Source: CAYXFD01 sp964464175 (GTDB taxonomy: Bacteria; Cloacimonadota; Cloacimonadia; Cloacimonadales; JAJBBL01). From it: a stretch of 43,711 nt of DNA. This document shows, piece after piece, positions 34,607-42,237 of the stretch. Below the pieces are notes generated by a model that did no database searches, was not told the DNA's origin, and saw only the letters and a list, made by a program, of their open reading frames with translations. The stretch covers positions 1 to 43,711 of the forward strand of contig CAYXFD010000025.1 of the NCBI GenBank assembly GCA_964464175.1, read 5' to 3'. The translations under genes were made by a program, and so were the position numbers. The first letter of the stretch is position 1, and each line of letters opens with the position of its first letter.

Positions 34607-37084
34607 CTATTCCTGAAACGACGGAAAGGCAAGTTTCACGGTAGTTCGAACCAGAAAAGAATCATCATCAGCCATTTTGAGAAGATAGGTTCTGCTTAAT
34701 TCACTGTCTATACTCTTCAGGCTCCGGGCGGTTATAAATCTCAAATGTTCGGAAGGAGAATCAAGGAACCGGATTATCAGGGCAACAGCTTTATCATTCG
34801 AGAAATTACCTAAAGCACTGATCGTGGCAGGCAAGTATTTCTTATCTTGGATAAATCCTGCTAAAGTATCGAGATATTCATCCAGTTTCAGATCACCGGC
34901 AAGGCTGATAGCGTTCTTTACAGCGAGAGAGTCCTCGGCAGCCAGACCTTGGCTAAGTTTGCTTCTGAAGTGCTCTGAGTTTTTTGCAAAGTCAAGAATT
35001 GCCCGGTATTCCAGACCTCTTTTGGTATCCAGCTTGTTTTCCAGGATATGCCTCGCAGCTTCTTCTTCAAAGTCGAGTATTTTTGTTCTTGCCTTGCGAA
35101 CCCGTTCTATACTGCTGCCGACTTCCCATTCCGCCGCTATCAGGAAAAGCTCATCTACATCTTCAAGGCTATCGATAAATGATAGATCTTCGGAAACCGG
35201 GTCTTCCTCAACTATCTCTTCCTGCTCAGGAACAAGCTCTGTATCAAAACCGATGCCGTATAAACCCCTGACCCAGAACTCGTTGTTACTCCATCCGGGG
35301 TCAGGATAGAGATCGTCACCACCCAAATCCATAAAGATTCCGATACCGCCGCTCTCTCTCGCTTCATTGGCATAGCCGTAATTTGTCTGCTTATTACGTT
35401 CATAGCGGTCGTTGCCGGCTGCATCGAGAAAGATTCCCACGGAGTTGGTCAAACCGAGACCATTACCGCCGTCGATCGAGTAGTGATCATCTCCCTCCCG
35501 GTCGATCAGAAAACCTACTGCATAGTCATGCCCTGCTCCCTGACCGGGTCCGAAACGGGAGTAATAGGTATCGTCTCCTGCTTCATTATAAAGAAAACCG
35601 CCCGCCAGATGAATACCGCTTCCCTGGGCATATTGCACGGCATTGAAAGTATCATAGCCCCCTCCGTCGAGAAGTATTCCTAACGCATACCAGTATCCTA
35701 CTCCCTGAGCATACACTCCCCCTTCATAGCTGTCGTTTCCCCCCATATCATAAAGAATACCGATGCCGCCGCCCCAGTCCGGTCTTACTCCAAAGCCAAA
35801 GCCTTGAGCCATAGAACGGTAATCTTCAGGTCTCAATGGTGCATGCCGGTACTTGCCCCCGGCATAGTAAAGGTCATCACCACTCCGGTCAAGCAGGAGA
35901 CCTGCACCTAATGTGCCGCCGAAACCATGACTATATCCGGTCGAATAATAGATGTCATTTCCTTTTTCATTGATGTTTATTGATAATCCGAAAGTTGCTG
36001 CTCCAAGACTGTAGCGTCCTGAACGGTAAATATCATCACCACCTCCGTCATAATGATACTGGAAAGCGAGAAAAGAAGAAAAAGCCAGGTCGTCGCCGTA
36101 ATACTGATCATCACCATCGAGATCGAGCAGCCAGCCTATTCCCCCCAAAACTCTGTTCAGAGCCCCCGGGGTGCTATTCCGCCAGAGATCGTTACCGCTC
36201 ATATCGAGCACTAAATAATAGGGGTGGTTAAAGCTGGTCGCAAGATCTGCATAATAGATATCATCGCCGCCTGGTTCTATAAGAAAGGAAAAATTATCCC
36301 GGTAGATATCATCACTCTTGGTTCCAATAATAAACCTGCCCCAGCGGGTATTTTGGATTAGAGGTTTCTTGTTAGTGAACTCAAGAGCAGCAAGATTATT
36401 CCACAAAGCCATTACCCCCCGGTTAAAGACTCTGTTGGCGGTTACCAGAGAACCCCAGTCAATTCTGTCCAGAACTCTTTTAATCTCTTTCAGTTCCAGA
36501 TCAGCGAATTCCTCTCCCTTGAAGTCTGTCAGCAAAGATTCATAGCGGTCTTTATCACCGGTATCAGACCACATGGTATAGGAGAGCCAGGTTAACATTT
36601 CCTTATCTTCGGCAGTTAACTCCGCAAATGCCTGGCTGCGGTACTCCTCAGTTGTCGAGAAAACCAGTTCGGCATAAGCGAACAAATCCTTTTCTCTTTT
36701 AACGTTCTGCCGGAAAAAGTCGTTAAAAAAGTCCTCTGTTTCTCCCTCTGCCGGATTGGCTGAGAGAGAATAATCATCATAAGTAAAGATATTGACTGCG
36801 AGAAAATCGGCTAAGAGGGAAATATCACCCTTTTCCGTAACAGTCCTTATGGAGTCGACAAATCGGGGAAATTCCAACGGTCTGTTTATAATCTCGACGA
36901 TCCGGGTTATCTTGAACTCCGTTGACAATGACCAGTCTTTCATGAAATCGGGAGCGGATGTTTCCAAATCAGCCCTCTCCAGTAATGAATCAATAAGGGT
37001 ATATTCGTAGCCTTTGATCACTCCGCCTGTTAGGGAGGAAACTATCATGGTAAGTGACAATAATAGTAGAATGTATTTCATCAT
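34607..37084 (-). CDS. Exported protein with D-x-x-G-(D/N)-D-x-Y repeats and a HEAT-repeat C-terminus
   Basis: The 825-residue protein has a signal peptide (1-20). Residues ~25-245 are a helical domain without recognised family. Residues ~248-605 hold about eleven repeats of mostly 24-28 residues, each with D-x-x-G-(D/N)-D-x-Y, a tail of Y/G residues often containing Q-G-x-G, and G-x-(G/F)-x-L closing into the next D. The acid-glycine core recalls calcium-binding RTX nonapeptides but the period is about three times longer; I know no named family. An acidic linker (E-E-I-V-E-E-D-P) follows, and then HEAT repeats (~680-825, A-T-I-S-A-L-G-N-F and F-I-T-A-R-S-L-K-S-I). It has no sorting domain. 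It heads an operon with the molybdo-like protein 34 bases downstream, then folA and the ankyrin gene. A metal-stabilised beta-roll scaffold is my inference. Confidence 0.8.
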   Translation of the reverse strand: MMKYILLLLSLTMIVSSLTGGVIKGYEYTLIDSLLERADLETSAPDFMKDWSLSTEFKITRIVEIINRPLEFPRFVDSIRTVTEKGDISLLADFLAVNIFTYDDYSLSANPAEGETEDFFNDFFRQNVKREKDLFAYAELVFSTTEEYRSQAFAELTAEDKEMLTWLSYTMWSDTGDKDRYESLLTDFKGEEFADLELKEIKRVLDRIDWGSLVTANRVFNRGVMALWNNLAALEFTNKKPLIQNTRWGRFIIGTKSDDIYRDNFSFLIEPGGDDIYYADLATSFNHPYYLVLDMSGNDLWRNSTPGALNRVLGGIGWLLDLDGDDQYYGDDLAFSSFLAFQYHYDGGGDDIYRSGRYSLGAATFGLSININEKGNDIYYSTGYSHGFGGTLGAGLLLDRSGDDLYYAGGKYRHAPLRPEDYRSMAQGFGFGVRPDWGGGIGILYDMGGNDSYEGGVYAQGVGYWYALGILLDGGGYDTFNAVQYAQGSGIHLAGGFLYNEAGDDTYYSRFGPGQGAGHDYAVGFLIDREGDDHYSIDGGNGLGLTNSVGIFLDAAGNDRYERNKQTNYGYANEARESGGIGIFMDLGGDDLYPDPGWSNNEFWVRGLYGIGFDTELVPEQEEIVEEDPVSEDLSFIDSLEDVDELFLIAAEWEVGSSIERVRKARTKILDFEEEAARHILENKLDTKRGLEYRAILDFAKNSEHFRSKLSQGLAAEDSLAVKNAISLAGDLKLDEYLDTLAGFIQDKKYLPATISALGNFSNDKAVALIIRFLDSPSEHLRFITARSLKSIDSELSRTYLLKMADDDSFLVRTTVKLAFPSFQE

Positions 37085-37246
37085 GATCTTTATTACTCCA
37101 CTCAGCTTTTTGCCATAATTAGTATTCCTTAGCCTGCTGTAAAGATATTTCCCTTTAGTAGCTTCAGGAATATCAGCAAATCATTTGAGAACCGCATTAT
37201 CGGCATGAAACAGCAGAGATGTGTACTCAGAGAGAAAAAAAAGATT

Positions 37247-37275
37247 TTGCCTTTTCAAAAAACTCCTTAGATTAT
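37247..37275 (+). promoter_or_regulatory. Promoter of the ferredoxin-TetR-hcp-fdp operon
   Basis: TTGCCT (37247-37252), a 17-base spacer and GATTAT (37270-37275) place the start near 37282. No HcpR/FNR-type TTGAT-N4-ATCAA site was seen. Confidence 0.5.
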
Positions 37276-37280
37276 GTTAG

Positions 37281-37294
37281 TAAGTGATAACTTA
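37281..37294 (+). promoter_or_regulatory. Palindromic candidate operator at the transcription start
   Basis: TAAGT-GATA-ACTTA is a 14-base palindrome with perfect 5-base arms, lying on the predicted start of the operon that encodes its own TetR protein. AAAGGAG, the ribosome site of the first gene, follows it. Confidence 0.45.
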
Positions 37295-37316
37295 ACCAAA
37301 GATAAAGGAGTTTGAT

Positions 37317-38138
37317 ATGCGTAGAAAGATTATTGAAATCGATGAAGAAAAATGTACCGGATGCGGGCTTTGTATTCCGGATTGTCCGGAAGGGGCTTTG
37401 CAGATAATAGATGGAAAAGCAAGACTGCTCAGTGATCTGTTTTGTGACGGCTTAGGAGCTTGTGTTGGTGCCTGTCCTGAAGATGCCATGCATGTAGTCG
37501 AGCGGGAAGCAGAACCTTATGATGAAAGAACGGTAATGGAGAATATCATCAAAGCCGGACCGAATACGGTCAAAGCCCATTTGGAGCATTTAGTGGAACA
37601 TGGAGAGCAGGATCTTTATGAGCAGGCAGTTGCTGTTCTAAAAGAGAAGGAATTACCGGTTCCGGACATATCCAAAAGTGAAGATAAGATGGCTTGCGGA
37701 TGTCCCGGCACGAATGTCCGGGAGATCAATCGAGAGTCGCAGAGTCATGGTCAAACAAAAGTAAGTCAGAAATCACAGCTTAGGCAGTGGCCTGTTCAGT
37801 TGCATCTTATTAATCCCCAGGCTGGATATTTGAAAAATGCCGACCTCTTGTTAGCTGCAGACTGCACCCCTTTTGCCTATGCTAATTTTCATGATAAGTT
37901 CATCAAAGACAGGATTGCAATTACTCTCTGTCCGAAGCTTGATCATGGCATGGACCAGTATCTTGAGAAATTGGTTACGATCTTCAAAACCCAGGAGATC
38001 AAATCGGTAACGGTTGTACACATGGAAGTTCCATGCTGCGGAGGAATAATACATCTTGTCGAAAGAGCGATACGAGAATCCGGTAAGAATATTCTTATGA
38101 AGGATTATACAATTTCCATTGATGGTGAGATTATCTGA
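37317..38138 (+). CDS. Cys-rich 2x[Fe-S] ferredoxin-like protein, likely Hcp electron donor
   Basis: The 273-residue protein starts with a ferredoxin domain. Cluster 1 is classical, C13-x2-C16-x2-C19-x3-C23-P. Cluster 2 is atypical: C43-x5-C49-x3-C53-P instead of C-x2-C-x2-C-x3-C-P. A charged helical middle contains A-C-G-C-P-G-T. The C-terminal domain (about residues 155-273) has further conserved-looking cysteines in A-D-C-T-P-F, T-L-C-P-K-L-D and P-C-C-G-G. This two-part layout is known for ferredoxin-like proteins encoded beside hcp in anaerobes. It probably passes electrons to Hcp and perhaps to the flavodiiron protein in the same operon; that is inference from context. It begins the operon, 11 bases before the TetR gene. 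Confidence 0.82.
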   Translation: MRRKIIEIDEEKCTGCGLCIPDCPEGALQIIDGKARLLSDLFCDGLGACVGACPEDAMHVVEREAEPYDERTVMENIIKAGPNTVKAHLEHLVEHGEQDLYEQAVAVLKEKELPVPDISKSEDKMACGCPGTNVREINRESQSHGQTKVSQKSQLRQWPVQLHLINPQAGYLKNADLLLAADCTPFAYANFHDKFIKDRIAITLCPKLDHGMDQYLEKLVTIFKTQEIKSVTVVHMEVPCCGGIIHLVERAIRESGKNILMKDYTISIDGEII

Positions 38139-38149
38139 AAGGAGATGGA

Positions 38150-38752
38150 ATGAAAAAGAAACAGAGCCGCATGACCCAAGCAGAAAGACGTGAGCAGATA
38201 GTAAAAATGGCTATGAAGATTATCAATGAAGAGGGGTATGCTGCTTTTACGACAAGGAGACTGGCAGATAAGATAGGGATCAGTGAACCGGCTTTATACA
38301 GGCATTTTGCCAATAAAGACGAGATAATTATCAGTATTCTGATGAAAATGGAAGAGTTATGGTCAGGATTGCTGACGGAAGTAGATAAGGTCAGCAGCGT
38401 AGAGGAGAAGATCTGTCTTTTTATCATGATGCATTTTCATTATATTGAGAATAACCGGGATATATTGGCTGTTCTTTTTGCCGACGAATATCTCAGACTG
38501 CATGAAAAAATCAGGAGCATGATGTACGAGGTTACCGGAAAACGTTTCACCTTTCTTCTGACTCTTCTGGAAAATGAAATAGCAGCCGGCAGGATAAGGG
38601 GGAATAATCCCCGGGCGTTGGCGATCATTATTATCGGTGCCATCAGAACTACAGCACTGAATTGGCGCAATAGCGGTTACTCATATTCCCTGAGTGAGTT
38701 TGGAGAAGATATCTGTATTAGTTTAACCAACATGATGTTATGTGATAGATAA
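38150..38752 (+). CDS. TetR/AcrR-family regulator of the hcp operon
   Basis: The 200-residue product has an N-terminal helix-turn-helix (about residues 30-57: F-T-T-R-R-L-A-D-K-I-G-I-S-E-P-A-L-Y-R-H-F, N-K-D-E-I). The ligand domain contains a possible histidine cluster in M-M-H-F-H-Y (near residue 97). It is the second gene of the operon, between ferredoxin and hcp, and hcp follows 19 bases later. Regulation of Hcp by a TetR protein, instead of the common HcpR or NsrR, is suggested by position only. The signal could be NO, a peroxide or a metal; the sequence does not tell. AAAGGAGATGG precedes the ATG. Confidence 0.9.
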   Translation: MKKKQSRMTQAERREQIVKMAMKIINEEGYAAFTTRRLADKIGISEPALYRHFANKDEIIISILMKMEELWSGLLTEVDKVSSVEEKICLFIMMHFHYIENNRDILAVLFADEYLRLHEKIRSMMYEVTGKRFTFLLTLLENEIAAGRIRGNNPRALAIIIIGAIRTTALNWRNSGYSYSLSEFGEDICISLTNMMLCDR

Positions 38753-38771
38753 AAAAACGGAGGTAAAAATT

Positions 38772-40388
38772 ATGTTTTGTTATCAATGTCAGGAAACACT
38801 TCACAACAAAGGTTGTGAGAAGGTAGGAGTATGCGGAAAGAAGCCGGAGACGGCCAATTTACAGGATTTGCTGGTTCACGTCAGCAAGAAGCTATCAGAA
38901 ACAGCTTTAGAAGCAAAGGAGAAAGGGATTTCGGCGGAAAAAGCAGGAGAGCTGGTAATCAAGGGATTATTCACAACCATTACTAATGCCAATTTCGATG
39001 ATGAAGCTATCCATCAGAGGATCAGAGAGCTTTGTGCCGAGAAAGTTAACCTCATGAAACAGATAGACCCGGAAAAAGAGATAAGGCATGAAAGAACCTA
39101 TGAGCAGTTGTTAAAAAAAGCTGCGGAGGTTGGAGTTCTATCGACCGAAAACGAAGATATTCGCTCTCTGAAAGAGCTGCTCATCTACGGACTGAAAGGA
39201 ATTGCCGCTTATGCCGAACATGCTTTCGTTCTCGGTTATCGTGCCGAAAGCATTGAAGATTTCATATTCCGCGCGCTTGATGCGACATTAGAGAATAAGA
39301 GCGGTCAGGATGAGTTATTGAAGCTGGTTATGGAATGCGGCGAGAAAGGGGTAGAGGTCATGGCGCTGTTAGATGAAGCCAATACTACTACGTACGGCAG
39401 CCCGGAACCGACAGCAGTGAAAACAGGAGCAGGAAAGAATCCCGGTATTCTAATCAGCGGACACGATCTGCGCGATTTAGCCGACCTGTTAGAGCAGACG
39501 AAGGGGTATGGAGTAGATGTCTATACTCATGGAGAGATGCTTCCGGCGCATGCTTATCCCTACTTCAAGAAATATTCACATCTTTACGGAAACTATGGCG
39601 GTTCATGGTGGCAGCAGCAGAGGGAATTCGAGGCTTTCAACGGACCTATATTGATGACAACGAACTGTCTTGTTCCTCCGCGTGAATCCTACAAAGCAAG
39701 AGTATTTACTACCGGAATTGCCGGCTTTACCGGCATTTCTCACATTGCCGACAGAAAAGAGGGAGAGATGAAAGATTTTTCGGAGATTATCGAAATGGCA
39801 CGGAAATGTCAGCCTCCGGAATCATTAGAAGAAGGAACGATCATTGCCGGGTTTGGAAAAGACACTCTTTTGGCAAATAAAGAGAAGATCATTGATGCGG
39901 TCAGCAAGGGTCTGATAAAGCGATTTGTTGTGATGGCCGGTTGTGACGGCAGAATGCCCGGGAGACAATACTTCACTGAAGTTGCTGAGAAACTTCCGGA
40001 AGATACGATAATCCTCACTGCCGGTTGTGCAAAATACCGATATAATAAGCTTTCTTTGGGTAAGATAGGAGAATTTCCGAGAGTCATTGACGCCGGGCAG
40101 TGTAATGATTCCTACTCACTGGCAGTTCTGGCACTGGAATTGAAAAAGACCCTGAAACTTGAAGATATCAATGAGCTTCCGATATCATTTGATGTCGCCT
40201 GGTATGAACAGAAAGCGGTATTGGTGTTGCTGGCTCTCTTGCATTTAGGATTTAAGAATATCCGTTTAGGGCCAACCCTGCCGGCATTTCTGTCACCGGC
40301 AGTAGCAGCAATTCTGGTCGAGAATTTCGATATTAAACCGACAGATGACTCTCAAGCCGATGTTGCTGCCATGATGCAGGGAAAGTAA
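38772..40388 (+). CDS. hcp: Hybrid-cluster protein (hydroxylamine / NO reductase), class I
   Basis: The 538-residue product begins M-F-C-Y-Q-C-Q-E-T, with C3, C6, C15 and C21 (C-x2-C-x8-C-x5-C) binding the [4Fe-4S] cluster as in Desulfovibrio-type class I proteins. Hybrid-cluster residues are visible downstream: the A-E-H-A segment, the T-N-C-L-V-P-P motif, the A-G-C-D-G-R and T-A-G-C-A-K-Y-R-Y motifs, and D-x-G-Q-C-N-D-S-Y. Hcp reduces NO to N2O (and hydroxylamine in vitro) and protects anaerobes from nitrosative stress. I start it at 38772, with ACGGAGGT just upstream, since an in-frame ATG at 38742 would give ten extra residues before the conserved M-F-C start. It is flanked by its probable electron donor, a regulator and a flavodiiron protein. 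Confidence 0.96.
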   Translation: MFCYQCQETLHNKGCEKVGVCGKKPETANLQDLLVHVSKKLSETALEAKEKGISAEKAGELVIKGLFTTITNANFDDEAIHQRIRELCAEKVNLMKQIDPEKEIRHERTYEQLLKKAAEVGVLSTENEDIRSLKELLIYGLKGIAAYAEHAFVLGYRAESIEDFIFRALDATLENKSGQDELLKLVMECGEKGVEVMALLDEANTTTYGSPEPTAVKTGAGKNPGILISGHDLRDLADLLEQTKGYGVDVYTHGEMLPAHAYPYFKKYSHLYGNYGGSWWQQQREFEAFNGPILMTTNCLVPPRESYKARVFTTGIAGFTGISHIADRKEGEMKDFSEIIEMARKCQPPESLEEGTIIAGFGKDTLLANKEKIIDAVSKGLIKRFVVMAGCDGRMPGRQYFTEVAEKLPEDTIILTAGCAKYRYNKLSLGKIGEFPRVIDAGQCNDSYSLAVLALELKKTLKLEDINELPISFDVAWYEQKAVLVLLALLHLGFKNIRLGPTLPAFLSPAVAAILVENFDIKPTDDSQADVAAMMQGK

Positions 40389-40428
40389 GGCAGGTTACTT
40401 TTGGATTCTTTAACCACAGGAGGTTATA

Positions 40429-41628
40429 ATGAAGATTAGAATAAAGAATAATGTTTACTGGGTAGGGAAGATCGATTGGGAATTGAGGAATTTTCACGGT
40501 TTTGAGTATTCCACTCATCGCGGTTCGAGTTATAATTCCTATCTGATCAAAGAAGAGAAGACCGCTCTCATTGATACCGTATGGATGCCGTTCAGCAAGG
40601 AATTTGTCAGTAACCTGGCAAATGAGATAGATTTGAAGAAGATTGATTACATTATAGCCAATCATGCTGAGATAGACCATAGCGGGGCATTACCGGAACT
40701 GCTGGAACGAATTCCCGGGACACCCGTTTACTGTACCGAGAATGGAATAAAGTCGTTGAAAGGTCATTATCATAAGGATTGGAATTTTAAGCCCATCAAA
40801 ACCGGAATGAAACTTAGTCTCGGAAAGAAAGAGCTGATCTTTGTTGAAGCTCCCATGCTGCATTGGCCGGACAGTATGTTCTGCTATCTGAGCGAAGATA
40901 ATATTCTGTTTAGCAATGATGCCTTTGGACAGCATTATGCCAGTGAGCACCTCTTCAACGATCTGGTTGATCAGAGTGAGCTTTATGCTGAGGCTATCAA
41001 GTATTACGCCAATATTCTGACCCCTTTCAGTCCCTTAGTGAAAAAGAAGATAGAGGAATTTGTTTCGCTTAAGCTGCCTCTCGATATTCTTTGTACCAGT
41101 CATGGAGTTATCTGGCGTGATAATCCTCTCCAGATCGTGGAGAAGTATCTTGCCTGGGCTGATGATTATGCTGAGAATCAGATCACTCTCATCTATGATA
41201 CGATGTGGAATGGGACAAAGCGAATGGCGGAAGCTATTGCCGGTGGTATCCGGGAGGTTGATCCTAAAGTTACGGTTAAGCTCTACAATGTTTCACTGAC
41301 CGATAAGAACGATGTTATCACTGAGGTGTTCAAATCCAAAGCTATTCTGATGGGTTCTCCCACAATCAATAAAGGTATTCTCTCTGCTTTAGCCGGTTTG
41401 CTAGAGGAAACGAGAGGTCTGAGGTTCAGAAAAAAGAAAGCAGCAGCCTTCGGGACTTACGGTTGGAGCGGAGAATCGGTCAAAATGCTTACTGAAGGTT
41501 TGCAGAACGCCGGTTTTGAAGTCATCAATGATGGACTGAAAGCCCTCTGGAACCCCGATGAAGATAGTCTGGCAGAATGCCGGAAGTTTGGCCGGGAATT
41601 TGCAGATAGCATTCAAAAAAAGAGTTAA
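40429..41628 (+). CDS. Class A flavodiiron protein (O2/NO reductase)
   Basis: The 399-residue product has an N-terminal metallo-beta-lactamase-like diiron domain (1-245) and a C-terminal flavodoxin domain (about 250-395). The diiron ligands are H79, E81 and D83 in N-H-A-E-I-D-H-S-G, then the histidine of M-L-H-W-P-D-S-M, the aspartate of F-S-N-D-A-F-G and the histidine of T-S-H-G. The flavodoxin part has Y-D-T-M-W-N-G-T-K-R-M-A for FMN phosphate and A-F-G-T-Y-G-W-S-G-E for the ring. It has no rubredoxin extension, so a separate donor is needed, perhaps the ferredoxin of this operon. It reduces O2 to water or NO to N2O in anaerobes. AGGAGG precedes the ATG; a terminator follows at 41711. Confidence 0.95.
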   Translation: MKIRIKNNVYWVGKIDWELRNFHGFEYSTHRGSSYNSYLIKEEKTALIDTVWMPFSKEFVSNLANEIDLKKIDYIIANHAEIDHSGALPELLERIPGTPVYCTENGIKSLKGHYHKDWNFKPIKTGMKLSLGKKELIFVEAPMLHWPDSMFCYLSEDNILFSNDAFGQHYASEHLFNDLVDQSELYAEAIKYYANILTPFSPLVKKKIEEFVSLKLPLDILCTSHGVIWRDNPLQIVEKYLAWADDYAENQITLIYDTMWNGTKRMAEAIAGGIREVDPKVTVKLYNVSLTDKNDVITEVFKSKAILMGSPTINKGILSALAGLLEETRGLRFRKKKAAAFGTYGWSGESVKMLTEGLQNAGFEVINDGLKALWNPDEDSLAECRKFGREFADSIQKKS

Positions 41629-41710
41629 AGTGAATATTATCCTTATCAGGGAGTTAGTATCTTTCTGAAAAAAGCAGATGGTATTAAACCTGAATCATTA
41701 GAAACCAACA

Positions 41711-41749
41711 GGGCTCATCCCTAGAATGATACGGGGTGGGTCCTTTTTT
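41711..41749 (+). terminator. Intrinsic terminator of the hcp-flavodiiron operon
   Basis: GGGCTCATCCC (41711-41721) pairs with GGGGTGGGTCC (41733-41743) over 11 bp including three G-T wobbles, followed by six T. Confidence 0.85.
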
Positions 41750-42075
41750 CTTCAAGGAGAATATAATCTATTTGAGAAGTTCAGCGGAATAGTGTATCTG
41801 ATACGGTCAATATCTGCTTTACGCGTTAGATTATGGCATTTCTCTTTCGGAATACTTATAACTGGCCTGATAGTCCTATTTTTCGATTCGAACAGAGGAC
41901 AGCTGTTATCTTCTGCTTCCAATCTGATTCGTCTGAATTTCCAGAAATAATCCAGGCCGATGAGAGTTTATGAAGATTACTCATTTCCGGTGCTAAATCC
42001 CTTGGTGTTGCCTTCTCTTGCCTTTGATATCCTTTGATATCCGGGGTTGAACGCAGACATCATCCTCTAAAGAGT

Positions 42076-42105
42076 TTGACGAGAGTCTCTTTTCTGTATT
42101 ATAGT
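42076..42105 (+). promoter_or_regulatory. Probable promoter of the FGE-like lipoprotein gene
   Basis: TTGACG (42076-42081), an 18-base spacer and TATAGT (42100-42105). AAAGAG and CTCTTT flank the -35 box and could form a small hairpin. Confidence 0.5.
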
Positions 42106-42237
42106 CAGAAAAAATAACAGATGCTGGTTTAATCTCGGATTTGACGGTAGTAAATTTAACGTTACCAACAACTTGTGCTTTTATGAAAGAGATGTTGAAG
42201 CAGCAATTATTAGAGAATCAGAAATGAGGAGAAAAAC

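Larger units (their letters stand above)
41629..42237 (+). other. Intergenic region with terminator and downstream promoter
   Basis: No credible gene was seen. The left part carries the terminator of the hcp operon. A 74-codon frame starting at 41726 begins inside that terminator and lacks a proper ribosome site. A perfect 10-base tandem repeat CCTTTGATAT lies at 42021-42040. The promoter for the FGE-like lipoprotein is at 42076-42105, giving a leader of about 125 bases. Confidence 0.55.

Noticed and set aside
34607..37084. Calling the repeat protein an RTX toxin
   Set aside because: The nonapeptide period and type I secretion genes are absent; the repeat is ~26 residues and there is an N-terminal signal peptide.
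41726..41950. 74-codon frame after the flavodiiron gene with a hydrophobic segment
   Set aside because: Its start lies inside the terminator of the previous operon and it lacks a credible ribosome site.
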